This document shows positions 1 through 11,633 of a stretch of 64,000 bases of DNA, in pieces. Origin of the DNA: Podospora pseudoanserina (taxonomy: Eukaryota > Ascomycota > Sordariomycetes > Sordariales > Podosporaceae); contig NC_085921.1 of the NCBI RefSeq assembly GCF_035222485.1, positions 3,100,001 to 3,164,000 of the forward strand, read 5' to 3'. Each line of letters starts with the position of its first letter. Position 1 is the first letter of the stretch. The notes beneath the pieces are model-generated. The model saw nothing but the letters and a program-made list of their open reading frames with translations, made no database searches and was not told the DNA's origin. Position numbers and translations under genes: made by a program.

Positions 1-113
1 CCGAACGGCTGAGTTGATGACCACACTCCCAACCCCCACGAGGTCTGGCTGCTGCATACTGGCTTTCAGCCCCATCGAGATAAGCGCGCAATTTCTCATC
101 ATCTCCTATCTGT

Positions 114-1277
114 TCATGTTCCATCCTTTTGGCGGCGCAACAAAAACTGAGGTATCAGGGTCTTTGAACCCGGAAGAGGAGGCAACACCAACGAAGAGTT
201 GTTCTTTGACCGTTCGCTTTCTTCGTCGATGACAGCGATAAGTTCAGATGGGCCTCGACGTGGAGGTTGTAAGTCGTTCTCACCCAACCACTCTCTGGCC
301 TCCCTCCTCAGCCGGTTCTCTCTCATTCTCGATGGAATGTGCACAAAAGACACATTTGTATTCTGTCTGGTCAAACTGACACCGCATTTGCTCAGCAAGG
401 CCTGGATCGGCCCTTTGAGCGAAGGGCAGCATGCAGCAAAAAGCGAGATGAGCTGCTCGAGAATGGTCCAGGTAGCAATCGACATGGCCATCTCCCACTG
501 ATCATCCACGTTCCTCCAATCAGCAACGACCACGGCCTTCATGATCGACGCGACGCTGGCGAATAAGCCCATCCCTGTCAGGATGCATATCACGACCCTC
601 TCCCTCAGCGGACGGCGTAGGTTCCAAAGGATAAACATCGGAGCAACAGAAAGCAACAGGTCGGTGGTAATGTTGATTGCGGAGCCGATGCTGGAGACTA
701 TAATGTCTGTATGGAGGCTGGGACATTTTCGCTCGCGCAGAGGGACCATGATATCCCAGGCAGCATGGAATGGTCGACATTTGAAGAAGAGATACTGAAT
801 GTCGGCCACGCAGTAGGTGACTTGAACGGCAGCGATCACGTATAGGCCTATCCTCCATGACTTTTTCAGGGGTAATCGCAACAAAGTCAAGACAATGGAC
901 GTCTTTATCAAAGTCATGCTGATGGCCCATATCGGAATGGCAAAATATGCCACAAAGACAGCTTCTCGAACTTCGTCCATGCTGATGTCTCCCGGGTGTA
1001 TATGCATCTCTGGGACGAGGAGGCCCCAGTCGATAATGGAGCAGACCTGGAATTAACGAGTCAGACAGGATAGAAAAGGCAAGCTCGAGTTCGGCAGGAT
1101 TAAACCTACCAGCCCAGCGATAATGAAGGCATCATCCCATCCCAGTCTCCAGACCGGCCATATTCGCACATATATTCTTGCACAAAAGGGAACCAAAGCA
1201 AGTGCCAGGAGTGGGACGGTGACTCCGAAGTGGAGGCGGGCCAAAAACGCTGCCCTCTCGGTGATGGTGGGTGCCAT
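114..1277 (-). CDS. Fungal rhodopsin-fold integral membrane protein (Pth11/SAT4-like)
   Basis: Two exons, 1110..1277 and 114..1046, joined over a 63-base intron (donor GTAGGT, acceptor CCAG) in phase 0, give about 366 residues. Seen: several hydrophobic stretches suited to a seven-helix membrane protein, an early R-x-Y-x-R followed by WDDAF, and Cys residues after the third helix, as in the fungal rhodopsin-domain family. The C-terminal 90 residues are hydrophilic and Arg-rich, so probably cytosolic. Known: the family includes Pth11-like surface receptors and many proteins without assigned ligands. Inferred: plasma-membrane sensor. The start ATG at 1277 was chosen because it places a short N-tail before helix 1; an in-frame upstream ATG would add an unlikely 91 residues. 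The specific ligand cannot be told. Confidence 0.85.
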
Positions 1278-2547
1278 CGAGGTCGTTGAGGCGCTGAATT
1301 CGATTGTGGTGGTTGCGTTTACACCATGGTAGGATGAAATGGGAACAAATGCGAAAACAGACCCAGGGGCAATTGGAGATGGAAGATGGGATAGATGATC
1401 AAACAACCGTGCTTTCTGGGCGATGAAATTGCGCCAATCAAGTTGAGGTCCAGAAGCCGGGGCTGTTCCCAATTTGAACAACCAGTGAACTGGTCCTGAC
1501 ATTTCTTTTTCTGGCTCCCCGGTCCACGCTTGACGATCGGCACAAATCATGACGGGGACAATTCGAGCTTGGCAAATGCTTGACAGGTAAGAGCCTCCGC
1601 TGGCACGGCGCTGATTTGCTGAATGTCGCGGTGCTGGACCCGGGGATCAGGGACTGGGCACGGCAAAGCCAGGGGCCAACATGGGGAAGCGAAATTGGTG
1701 GCTCGATATGCTCTTCGATCACTAAGAAACCGAGGATTGCCGACCCCAAGCAAATTGGGAATCAAGAAAATCCCAAGCCAAAAAAGCTCAGGAGGTGCCA
1801 AATGTACTCATAGTACTCCACAAGGCCTGTCTGTGTCTTGTTCCTTCCCTTTTGGTCATAATTGGCAGGTTTCCGCCACCGGGTCTTCAAGGGCCTCGAC
1901 TTCCATAAACAATAAGGTATAAGCGGATCTTCCATAGATCGCCGCCGGCTGCTGTGTCCCAATTTCTCACTCCTTCAGGACGAATCTAACCAGAAATGCT
2001 TCAGTTGCATCCATCATCTCAAAATCTCGTTGTTTTGCCGCGGCATCACCCGACCTTTCGGCGCCGACTTCGGAGGATCACTTTTGACCCTAACCCTAGC
2101 GCATGTCCATGAAATTCAGCTCTTGTACCGATGAAATTCCGACTCTGAGCTGTTTCTTGAACATATCGATACCACGCTGGATCTAGACAAGTATACTTAT
2201 TTGAGATCCCGATCATGTTGCATGTCAAATCATGCATCAGATTGCCCTGATGCTACCTTCAAGAACCAAAACAGCCGCCTGTGATTGGTCAGTGAGCCTT
2301 GATCCACACCTGCAGGAGGTGCGCCGTTTAAAACTTTTACCTTCATGTCGACATACAAAAATTGACGAATGATGACGACCCCTGACGAGATCAGACTCCA
2401 TACTCTGTAAACACTCATCCGATTGTCTCACTATCACCGTTGAGCCAAAGTCTGCAGTCAGAAACCACTGAACTCGGAGGCGCAAACCTTCAAGAAATCT
2501 CACCCTCAACCCCGCCGTCAACCCCTCCCCCGCACTCACTCACATCA

Positions 2548-2548
<1 letters not shown>
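1278..2548. other. Intergenic, divergent promoters
   Basis: This 1.27 kb lies between the start of the receptor gene and the start of the ADE8-like gene, so it carries both promoters. The short open frames here have no recognisable domain, and no RNA gene was seen. The right end is pyrimidine-rich and runs into a CA repeat. Confidence 0.6.

Positions 2549-2587
<39 letters not shown>
2549..2587 (+). repeat. CA dinucleotide microsatellite in 5' leader
   Basis: About 19 uninterrupted CA units end four bases before the ATG at 2592, so the repeat probably lies in the 5' untranslated region of the GAR transformylase gene. The start context after it is CCAAAATG. Such a tract should vary in length between isolates. 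Confidence 0.95.
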
Positions 2588-2588
<1 letters not shown>

Positions 2589-2591
2589 AAA

Positions 2592-3348
2592 ATGTCAGAC
2601 CCCTGCAAAATCCTCGTCTTCGCCTCAGGCAACGGCTCCAACTTCCAAGCCCTCATCGACGCCGTCTCCTCGGGCGCCATCCCCAACTCCAAGATCATCC
2701 GCCTCATCGTAAACAAGAGCAAAGCCTACGCCACCACCCGCGCTGACAACGCCGGCATCCCCTGGGAGTACTTCAACCTCATCTCCCACGGCTTCCGCCA
2801 AAAGGGCGAGACCGACCCGGCCAAGCTCCAGGAGTCAAGAGACAAGTACGATGCCGCCCTCGCGGAGAAGGTGCTCAAGGGGGATTACAAGCCCGACCTG
2901 GTGATTTTGGCCGGGTGGATGTATGTCTTTGGAAAGGCTTTCTTGGATCCGCTTGAGGCGGAGGGGATCAAGATTATTAACTTGCATCCTGCGCTGCCAG
3001 GTAAGGGTTTATTGTTTGTTTCCATGTGACAAAGAGTTTGGCTAAGACAGGTCTTTTTTTTTGGTAACAACAAAAGGCAAGTATGATGGCACCAATGCTA
3101 TTGGGCGGGCGTTTGAGGACTTTAAGGCCGGCAAATTGGAGGACAACAAGACGGGTATCATGGTGCATTATGTCATTGCCCAAGTTGACAGGGGGGCTCC
3201 AATTCTGGTGAAGGAGATTGAGTGCCGCGAGGGCGAGGAGTTGGAGCAGCTGGAGCAGAGGATACATTCTCACGAGCATGAGCTGATCGTTGAGGCGGCT
3301 GCCAAGGTGGCAGGTGAGATCCTGGACAAGAAGAACAAGACACAATAA
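2592..3348 (+). CDS. ADE8: Phosphoribosylglycinamide formyltransferase (GAR transformylase)
   Basis: Exons 2592..3000 and 3077..3348 join over a 76-base intron (GTAAGG...AAG) to give 226 residues, the normal size for a monofunctional enzyme. It transfers a formyl group from 10-formyltetrahydrofolate to GAR, the third step of de novo purine synthesis, in the cytosol. Seen: the N-terminal FASGNGSNFQAL phosphate-binding loop, the folate-site INLHPALPG with the catalytic Asn and His, and the later Asp in QVDRGAP, which complete the Asn-His-Asp set. The intron splits the Gly after LHPALP. In yeast this is ADE8, separate from the bifunctional ADE5,7; the same split seems to hold here. Confidence in function is high. 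Confidence 0.96.
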
Positions 3349-4088
3349 AAGACGACAGGCTCGAGCCGTTGATTCTGCCCAGGCATCCCATGCTTTTATC
3401 ACGCCTCTTCATGTCCCAGGATCAAGACATAATTCCACGTGATGGAAGTATTAATGCTGGTGTTGAGCAAAGAGACGTTTTCCAATGGTGTCTCTTGGAG
3501 GTGGTGAGGTTGTTGGGTGTTTGGGGTTTGGGGGTGCAGGTTGTTTGGAGCAAATTTCAAGGGGCGATACTTGGGAAGAGAATGCGCCCCGGCTGGGGAT
3601 TGGGGTTGTTTGCTTGCGACATTGCCCTTCACCAGAGTTGACTCAAGTGTTAAACTGTTTATTTGGCAGAAAGCTCTGTGAGGAAAATTTGCCATCACAA
3701 ACTAGTAGCCTTTTGTGTGCCGAGAAACGCATGAAAGCGAGGTGATTCAAGCAGGGAATCGCCCGGAGCCAACCTCACTTCACCGTCACGTCGAGCATGG
3801 GTTTTGGAAATCTCGGCCCTGGATTCAGATCAATGGGCTTGAGCTAGGTGATAAATTTACGGCCAGATTTGGGCAAATAGGTTCTCTTGCATAACTGTCT
3901 ATCTCTTCTCTTCCCCTTGAGCAAAACCATTTCGAGTGCAAACTTGGCTTCCACCTCAACATAAGGTACCTGTCAGATTAGCCCACTCAAGAGAACAAAC
4001 CCACCACCTATTTCCATCTAAAGCATAACATACATCTGGTATCTGGAAAAGCCTGAAAGCCATCTTACGATTCATAATCATCCCGATC
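3349..4088. other. Intergenic between convergent genes
   Basis: This 740-base stretch between the 3' ends of the ADE8-like gene and the F-box gene holds no supported gene. Open frames here are shadows without domain features; G-rich and T-rich runs near 3500 are unremarkable. Confidence 0.6.
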
Positions 4089-5611
4089 CTACTCCTCCAA
4101 CTCATCCATCTCATCATGCCCATCGTCTTCCGAGAAATCATCCTCATCGTCTTCCGAGTCACCATCCATATCCACGTCCGAACCGCTATATCGATGTTGC
4201 CAAGGGCAGACCATGCTGCTGTTGACAGATTTGATCATCGCCGCGAGACTCACTCGGTCTGTTGTTCCTCTCCAGTTCTTGTGGGCCCATAGGGGTTTCT
4301 TGGAACCATCCTGATCAGCCTCGAATGTGATGAGATCTTGCCAGTGCGCAATTTTCGGTTTCCCATGATAGATGTCACTCAGCTCCAGCACCCTTAGCTT
4401 GATCCCTCGAACTTTCTTCAAGCTGTTGAAAAAGGCGACCCACGGATTCGTCTCGGTTTGTGAGTCACGCTCTGAGTGGCAAAGGGACACACGCCGCAGG
4501 CAGAGGTGTTTGAGTGTTGGGCTGAATTTGGTGATAAGCGTGAGGAGGGGTTGAGGGGCCACGCTTATCCATCCGATGTCAAGTCTTTCTAGATTCGGGA
4601 AGGAGACCGGCTTTCTGTCGATATCATTGAGAGGAGTGTCTGATTCTGGCTGCTCAAGCCATTTGAACAACACGGGCCCCAGCTCTGTCCGATCATGCGG
4701 TGATGATTGATGATTGAAGTTGAGTCGGAGCCATGTGACGTTTCTTGCCATGGTTAAAAAGTCGTGGATCATGAAAAAATGGTCCTTGATGCAGAAACAT
4801 AGATGAAGAGTCTTGAGGTTGGCGAGGATGGGCCCCAGCTTTGGTTCCAAGGGCGGAGGTATGGCAAAGGCGCTGTCATGGAGGCCCCAATTTTTGTCCC
4901 TTAGGTTGACCTCGATAGTATTAGGCTGAGCACCAGAAGCTCCAAGTGCAGAGATAATGGCGGTAAAAACTCTTGTGGGGTATGTGTCTGACATCAGTTG
5001 CCCGTTGTCTACGCCGGTCTGCAGCTTCAGGCCTATTGACTCTTCCAAGGTTACTGCACCGTAACTCCGCCAAGATCCGTTGTCTCGATTCCGAGTCTCG
5101 GAATTGAAGTCCCTTAAGTCAACGGTTCCGAGATGTGGGAGCGCCGCAAAAGCTTCAGCAAGCATGTCTCGCAGTAGGCCCGTAGCGAACAAATTATTTT
5201 GCTCCGCCTTTGCGCGTAGCCAAATGCGATGCTTCTCAGCTGGGAGTTTGTTTGCTTCCCAGCTGTTTCCAACCCGATCCGTGCAAATGATGACACTATC
5301 CCGAAATTGTGAGTAAAGTACTCGCATCAATGTGTTCTCTAGTAGGCATGTGCTTACTGCTTGAGAAAGGGAGCAAGTGTGCTGTGCTTGGAGATAGATA
5401 CGAGGGTCTGCAAGCTTTGGACAGAGACCATGAACTGTCTCTTGCGGAAAAACTCATGTGCAAAGAAATTGAAGAGGTTCCTCTCGAGACACTTGCAACT
5501 CAATCGGACGTTGGCGAGGTCACTGGTCCTGATCCAGCGAGTGATGCGCAAGAGCAACTCGACAGGGACCTGCGCAAGATAAGAGTCCTCTTGAGGATTA
5601 ATGGCACCCAT
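4089..5611 (-). CDS. F-box and leucine-rich-type protein
   Basis: Exons 5358..5611 and 4089..5295 join over a 62-base intron (GTAAGC...GATAG) to give 486 residues. Seen: an N-terminal F-box (residues about 13-60) with LAQVPVELLLRI and the hydrophobic-Cys pattern LSCKCL, then a long region with regular Leu motifs such as LKTLHL, LERLDIGW and LKHLCLRR that suggests irregular leucine-rich repeats, and a very acidic C-terminus of Asp and Glu. Known: F-box proteins bind Skp1 and bring substrates to SCF ubiquitin ligases; fungal genomes hold many orphan members. Inferred: substrate adaptor. The reading frame after the intron begins at VIICTDRV; the upstream in-frame extension of exon 2 is intron. 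The substrate is unknown. Confidence 0.8.
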
Positions 5612-6232
5612 GATTGAAGGTATACCTATGGAAGTGTGTGGTCGGTCTTCGGTTCGTTGGGGAAAAGGTTGATTAATATAAGTGTTGGTTGTCGTTGCCA
5701 ACCACGTGCCGGGCGAGCAAGGGCAATGCGCGGCTAAGTGGGGCGGTTTAGGCAGTAGACGCCCCCTTGCGGGGCTGATTGTCTAACGTCCCATCCTCTG
5801 TGTAAACATCACGTCTTCACGCAGACCATTAAAATGTATACAGAGAGTTGTGAATAACTGTTTGCATCTTGGAGCATATTAGGCTCAAAGCCAGGGTAAT
5901 AAACTGGATACCAAGCTTCTCGATGCTCAGTTGACAAACCACTCAGATCTGAAATCATGAGTTGAGGTCCAATTGTCTTACACAGTTGTAAATGGTAATC
6001 TATAGTCTTCAGGTTACTATCATGAACCTGACGTCAAAATTGTATTTATATCAGGTTCCATATTGTAGGGGTCCCTTGTTTCTCCCATCCAATGCCAAGT
6101 TCCTTGATCCACCGGCCCACCACTGCTGCCTATCATCACATCACTCCACAGTCCTCGAATACCACTGATAAAAAATCTCTCTTCACTTCCAATCCTCGAA
6201 CCTTGTATCTGCCATATATCAAATCTCACATC
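5612..6232. other. Intergenic, divergent promoters
   Basis: This 620-base stretch separates the F-box gene (-) from the orphan gene at 6233 (+). It must hold both promoters. No gene or repeat is supported; the middle is moderately AT-rich. Confidence 0.55.
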
Positions 6233-7129
6233 ATGTCTTCACCACCCCAACCTTGCACCGGCTTCCAATGTCCAGGCGGCTGCACCAACCAAGACTGCCC
6301 CTCAACATGGTACCCCTACACGACCCAAGAATACACCGCCATGTTCCTCTCCTACTACAAATTCCTCACAACCCTCCACTACTCTCCGTCAGACCTCAAG
6401 ATTCCACCCCCTCAAGGCTGGCCTAATCTCACCCGTGAAGCCGGCATGCCGAGATATTACAAGACTGATTTCGCCGTCGAAGTCATGAGACACCTCCCCT
6501 ACCTCGGGGGCAATCATCACTACGAGTACAAGTCCATCATGATAGACTACAGCACCTTAAACCCCAGAACATCCGTGTGGTTCCAACCAAACGGCCTGGG
6601 AAATTATCCCAAGGATGACTGGTGGGAACATGCGTGGCCCTACGATCTTCCTGCGGGCCAAAAACCGCCGCGAGGAGACTCCCTCATCCCTTTGACCGTC
6701 GGATGGGAAAGTGGCGGCATTGTTTTGATCCTGGACGTTCAAAGAGGGAAAATCATCGAAGAGGAGTTGAGATGCGACAATAAGATGTATGATGCACAAG
6801 AGTACTTCGACATGATGACATGCAAGTTCAGGAACCTCGAGCGGGTCCCTTGCGACGGGAGGATATTGGGGGAGTTTGGTGAAATGAAAGAGAGAGAAGA
6901 GCCAGTGACAGAGGAAGAGTTTTTGGGACAGGATCCTAACGAGGGGTGGGGGACAGACCTTGATAAAGCTTATATCAAGCAGCTCTATCGCGAGCATGGG
7001 TGGCCAGACAATTTCCTCAGGGAAGAGTGCTTCTGGGTCGTGAATGATTTGATGGAGATGGTCATGGAGACAAGAGACGACGAATGGGAGGCATGGGATG
7101 AAAATGACTTCGTGCGTGCGCGACGATAA
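6233..7129 (+). CDS. Hypothetical protein, SMI1/KNR4-like feel
   Basis: A single open exon of 298 residues. The frame stays open 141 bases upstream, but the ATG at 6233 has a good context (CATCATG) and follows a pyrimidine-rich leader, so it is preferred. Seen: a Cys-rich start (C-x4-C-x3-C-x4-C pattern within the first 25 residues), a Trp/Tyr/Pro-rich middle, a segment reading SLIPLTVGWESGGIVLILDV, and an acidic, Trp-containing C-terminus. No signal peptide or membrane helix. The middle motif recalls the strand pattern of SMI1/KNR4 (SUKH) domains, but that is only an impression. It lies tail to tail with the GH64-like gene. Function is not assigned. Confidence 0.7.
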   Translation: MSSPPQPCTGFQCPGGCTNQDCPSTWYPYTTQEYTAMFLSYYKFLTTLHYSPSDLKIPPPQGWPNLTREAGMPRYYKTDFAVEVMRHLPYLGGNHHYEYKSIMIDYSTLNPRTSVWFQPNGLGNYPKDDWWEHAWPYDLPAGQKPPRGDSLIPLTVGWESGGIVLILDVQRGKIIEEELRCDNKMYDAQEYFDMMTCKFRNLERVPCDGRILGEFGEMKEREEPVTEEEFLGQDPNEGWGTDLDKAYIKQLYREHGWPDNFLREECFWVVNDLMEMVMETRDDEWEAWDENDFVRARR

Positions 7130-7201
7130 TAAATGTACCAAGATCAAGATTCATCCATAAACCACACATAAACTGTTCTGCTGAGGTTAAGGTTGCCATG
7201 C

Positions 7202-8509
7202 TCATGGCATCCTATCTCCCACATATGCCCCACGCCCGCCGATCAAAACAATAAACTCCTCCGGATCTCCTGCGTTGACCTTCCCGCTCTGGTCAGCCCC
7301 CCCATCCGGCTGAACATCGTCATATGCGAACGCATATCCTTTGCCATCAAGATTACACTCGTGTACAATTCGGCAATAATGGTTCGTAGGCTCGCAGCAG
7401 TAAAACGTCTCCGGCGGAGAAGGGTGCTCCATGATATCCGCAATACAGCTCCTCTGGAACGCAGCCGCAAGTCTTGGAATAATGGCGTTTCGTTTTGGTG
7501 ATGGGCCCGTGGTAAACGGCCCACTGTTGCAACCCAGAATATCTGCCGTGGTAGGCTTCGAAAACGCCTCTCCTCCTATGATGAGCTCGTTCTTGCCCTT
7601 TGGAATGCACCCACTCAAAACCCCCATTGGCGTTTGCGTGTCGACGTGCATCTCACACCCTGTTTCGGCCCCATGGCTTTGCTGACTTTGACTCTGACCC
7701 TTATTTTTGAACCCCATGAATAGAGCCGACAGCCTATTCCGCTTCCCATCTTTCTCAGCCTTGACCTCCTCCTTATGCCCATTTGTATGGCCCCCCTCCA
7801 CCCCCTGAGCATACTTCCTCCAAGCTCTTTCCACCAACGGCTCAAAAAACCCGTCGAATTTCACCCCCGCAGCCCCAGCATGAGTCGGACTCAGCACCCT
7901 CAGCACTTGACCACCACCTCCCTTCTTCATAACAATCAGCCTCTCCCAAGGCCACCCATCCTTCTTCGTCTGCTCCCTCAACCCCTGACAAACTCTCTCC
8001 AACCCATCCTCTGCCATCCCACTGACATGCTGCACCTTCCCACCCCTCTCCTTGAGCGTCAACCCAGCCGGAATCCCACTCACAAAATCCACATAACTGA
8101 TATTGGCAAACAGCTGCGCTGGATCAAGCGTGAACTCACAGAACCCAAAGTTGACTTGGTTATTCGGATCAGTCGGGTTCAAAACAGAGGGCTCAACAAG
8201 CGCCGCTCCACCGCCAGGCCCGCCTTGGTTGCGCAAGAAGGTCAACGGCGTGTCATAGCTGTACCAGATTCTACCGCCCGCTATTTGAGGGATCGTCACC
8301 ACACTCGACTGGCTGCCGAGAACAATGGCGCAGTCTTCTTCAAGAGGCTGCAGAATCTGGCTGGGATTAGAAGGGAAGTAAAGGGAGCTGTCCTGCTTGA
8401 CAAAAACACGGCGCGAGGAGTGTTGGATCGCGAGGCCGGTGATGTAAGCGTAGACGGTAGTGCCCGGGGGGGCGTTGTTAACGAGTGAGACTTTGAGTGA
8501 ATTGGGCAT
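7202..8509 (-). CDS. GH64-like beta-1,3-glucanase domain protein
   Basis: One exon, 435 residues, start at the ATG at 8509 (an upstream open extension is low-complexity and lacks support). Seen: an N-terminal beta-rich module starting LKVSLVNNAP with GTTVYAYITGL, then IWYSYD, and a central part with NISYVDFVSGIPAGLTL, which are hallmarks of fungal proteins carrying the glycoside hydrolase 64 / thaumatin-like fold. There is no signal peptide. A Lys/Glu/Gln-rich insert lies in the middle (around residues 235-285). Known: GH64 enzymes release pentasaccharides from laminarin-type beta-1,3-glucan. Inferred: role in wall glucan remodelling or in an internal compartment; catalytic competence is not proven from sequence. 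The C-terminus contains several Cys and ends GRGAYVGDRMP. Confidence 0.78.
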   Translation of the reverse strand: MPNSLKVSLVNNAPPGTTVYAYITGLAIQHSSRRVFVKQDSSLYFPSNPSQILQPLEEDCAIVLGSQSSVVTIPQIAGGRIWYSYDTPLTFLRNQGGPGGGAALVEPSVLNPTDPNNQVNFGFCEFTLDPAQLFANISYVDFVSGIPAGLTLKERGGKVQHVSGMAEDGLERVCQGLREQTKKDGWPWERLIVMKKGGGGQVLRVLSPTHAGAAGVKFDGFFEPLVERAWRKYAQGVEGGHTNGHKEEVKAEKDGKRNRLSALFMGFKNKGQSQSQQSHGAETGCEMHVDTQTPMGVLSGCIPKGKNELIIGGEAFSKPTTADILGCNSGPFTTGPSPKRNAIIPRLAAAFQRSCIADIMEHPSPPETFYCCEPTNHYCRIVHECNLDGKGYAFAYDDVQPDGGADQSGKVNAGDPEEFIVLIGGRGAYVGDRMP

Positions 8510-10021
8510 CTTGGCAACTGGATTGCTTGGTAGTTGAGCAAAAAATGGATGCTGCTGATCAAGGGGATATCTCCTGCTTTTGTTGCTGCGATTTTTCAGC
8601 TGGCAATGTTGTGAGGGGTGGGGAAAGGTATGGGGTTTTGGCCATCGTTCGTTGTTGTGGTGGAGAGCTGATGTTGACGCTGGTGTTGCTGCAGGTGCAC
8701 CCAATGCATGGCGCCAGATCTTGTTTTTGAGCTGAGATGGAAAAAGAGGGGAATTATGACTTCACTTCGATTTGTTGGAGGGAAGCTGTAACTAAGTTGC
8801 TGAATATTATGTTCAGTTTCCTCGGCAAGAATCGAGACTTTTCCTCTCTTCTTTGGCAATGCCAAAATGTGCTTTTGCCATTAGTATTTTGAGCATTTGA
8901 TGGTTAGAAGAAACAATGACGTCGTTCCCAACCCCTGCATCAACAACGGATGAACGATCTATCACGTGCTTGTGGTCCCCAAAAAGCTGGAACTGTTCCA
9001 AACTGGCCAATCATATGATGTCTGTGCTCTATGTTTCAGATGCTGAGGAATCTTGGCAGTGGATCCTGTCTCTGACCTTACTCGGCATTTGACGACCTCG
9101 ACATTGATGAAGATGGGGGAAATGCATTTCCTAAGAGCACCATGTTTCTGACATTGGTCCGCGAAGAAGTCAATAATTTGCTAACTTGTCTCTTTTCATC
9201 TTTAACAATTGTTTCCAAACGACCATTGGAGAAGCCTGAGAAACGCGGTTCCAGACAGGCAGCGGACGATGCGATGTGGAAGTGTGACCAGGAGCTTTTC
9301 ATCCTTAAACCCAATTGTCGAGCTTGACATCCATCGCCGCAAGGGTTTAATGGATTCTTGTTACACATGGGTCAGAGTATCTCACTACATAACCTGCTGC
9401 TGTTACGAGGTTGAGCGCATGGGAGCTAAAACACGAGGCGCAAAAAACAGGACGGCTGTGGTTATATCAATGGAAGGAAGGGCTCTGAGAGCAACCAAGG
9501 GTTTGTGGGGCTTTAAAGTGCCATGCTAATTAAACCGTCTTAAAATGTTTGCTTGCATCCGTGCCACCGGGCGAGAGCAGGTCATGGAGGCAACGGCCAC
9601 TGCCCATCAGTCGACAGGTTGTACCTGTGAGACCTTGATGACTTGTGTCCCCCGGGGAGGCAGATTCTAAGACCCAGAACTCGAACTGATCGACCTACTT
9701 GTGCAATGCCAACCTGCTTCCGATGCCATGGTTCCCCCTTGTAGCTGGAGACCTGAGTACAACACATCATCCGCAGCTTGCCGCCAGTATTCTGGGAATG
9801 CCCCAGCTTGGCCATGCATCGAAGGAGGTCATGTTCTGCGGCTCTCCGCCCCCATTGTTGTAACCCTGCTGCTTTCTTGGGAAAGATTCCTTTGCCTCTT
9901 GTCTCTAATAACTGTCACCGAAGACGGGCCAGACCGCCAGCCAGTGGCTTGGATCACCAACTCCATTTTCCCTTCGGCGCAACGGTCTTTCGACGACAAC
10001 AAGCGGCACCCCAACACCATT
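8510..10021. other. Intergenic, divergent promoters
   Basis: This 1.5 kb lies between the GH64-like gene (-) and the single-pass membrane protein (+). Several 60-110 codon frames occur but none shows a domain, splice logic or conserved composition. No RNA gene was seen. Confidence 0.5.
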
Positions 10022-11563
10022 ATGATGGCCATGAAGGCCCTGCTTTGCATCCAACTAACTTTCTTCCGTTTGGCATTTGCCCACTGGCTTGGCCAAAAGC
10101 CCGATGGTCCCCACAACAACTATGGCCTGCCTGAGGCCACAGCAACATCATCACCAGACGACACCAAAGGTTGGTCGCCAAAGCCAACCGAGCCACCCCT
10201 CCCAAACCATGGACCAGACATCAGCTTCATCGAGTTGATGAGAAGAAGTGAACATTGGATAAAGGCCAAGCGGCAGACAACTCAGTATCTGAACTCGAAG
10301 ACGTGCGGCTATTTTACCTCAGACGAATGCAAGTTGTCCTCTGTCTACCCTTCACCCTGAGCCTCCCTAACAAAGCCCCTATTTCAGTTGACCCCTGGGT
10401 ATGCCCCAACTCAGAAACATGCACCACCAACACCAACAACGTCGTTGCGTGCCTCTCCTCAGGCGAGACAGGGCCATTCTTCAGCGTCTGTTTCGACTAC
10501 TCAGCCTACAAGCAGGGTCTATGCGACGATAGGAGCGCAGAAAACCCCGAAACTGGGTGCTGGTAAGTCAGGCGCCTTTACGTCACGAATGACCAGCAGC
10601 AGCTAACGCTTCTTGAACACCAGCGCATCGTCAACAAACCCTGCATGTGTCATGTACCTCTGGCCCGACCCCCAACCCAAAAGCATGTTCTTCTGCCATC
10701 CAAGCTCAACAATCATCACCATGCTGGACGTCCCGCGAAATGTACTCGACGCCTCCACCAGCGGCACCTCAACCGAGCCACCCTCAATTACGACCTCACC
10801 TCCCCCCGACCCCACGCCCCGGCCTCCCGACCCATCAGCAATCAACACCGACGCCATAACCGGCGGTGTCATAGGCGGGGTAGCCTTCCTGTCCCTTATC
10901 GCAGCAGCGATCTTCTTCCTTCACCAGCGCCGTAAGAAAAAGTCCCCTCCCAGCCCTCCTCCTCCCACCAACCAAAATTACACCCCCGTCCCAACCAACA
11001 ACAACCCTACTCCCAATCAACAACCCTACTCCCCCCCCCGACGACCAGACTTCCTCTCCCTCCCAGGTAGCTCAACCCTCCCCTCCTCGACCCCCTACCT
11101 CTCCAACATTAGCCCCCCAATCGGCGGCGACCCATACTTTTCCCCCCAATACGACCCTTCCAAACAACAACCACCCGAAACACAGCAGCAGCAGCAAGGC
11201 TACTTTTTCTACGGACCCGGTAGCGGTGATCCTGGTGTGGGGTTGTACCCCCACGGCACCCCCAACACGCAGAACTCCCATTTTGAATCGCAGTATACCA
11301 CCCGTCCTGCTCAGGGGCAGGAACCCTACCAACCCTACACCCCCCCGCAGCAAGAACAGCCCCAGCTCTCCGAGTTAGACAGTGATGACGTAGCAAAAGG
11401 CCAGAGCGGTAATCCAGCCGAGATGATGGGCAGTTGCGCCGAGCAGCAGAACAGGAACAGGGCTGAGATGTCGGAGGAGTGTGACGCAGAGAGACAGAGT
11501 GCAAATCCAGCTGAGACGCCCATAATACCAGAGCCAAGAGTAGGTAGCCAAACTCACGCCTGA
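10022..11563 (+). CDS. Secreted-N single-pass membrane protein with Cys-rich ectodomain
   Basis: Three exons, 10022..10328, 10388..10562 and 10624..11563, total 473 residues. Seen: a signal peptide (MMAMKALLCIQLTFFRLAFA), a Cys-rich ectodomain starting KTCGYF with at least eight Cys, a Ser/Thr/Pro stalk, one membrane helix at about residues 239-261 followed by RRKKK, and a long Pro/Gln-rich cytosolic tail. This layout is common in fungal wall-sensor-like proteins. Intron 1 is a GC-AG intron: only the donor GCAAGT at 10329 keeps the Cys-rich frame, with branch CTAAC and acceptor TTTCAG. Intron 2 is ordinary (GTAAGT...CCAG). Inferred: plasma-membrane protein reporting on wall or surface state. 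No ligand or catalytic domain is visible. It is tail to tail with the dehydrogenase gene 70 bases away. Confidence 0.8.
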
Positions 11564-11633
11564 AAAAAACGGCAAGATAAGATAAGGGGATTACATTGTT
11601 TCCTGCTTGACTTCGCATGATGACCTCCAGCCT

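Noticed and set aside
2440-2712. Thr/His/Pro-rich open frame over the CA repeat
   Set aside because: It is a shadow of the microsatellite and of the ADE8-like exon in another frame.
9701-10021. In-frame N-terminal extension of the membrane protein at 10022
   Set aside because: It would hide the signal peptide; the ATG at 10022 gives a standard secreted start.
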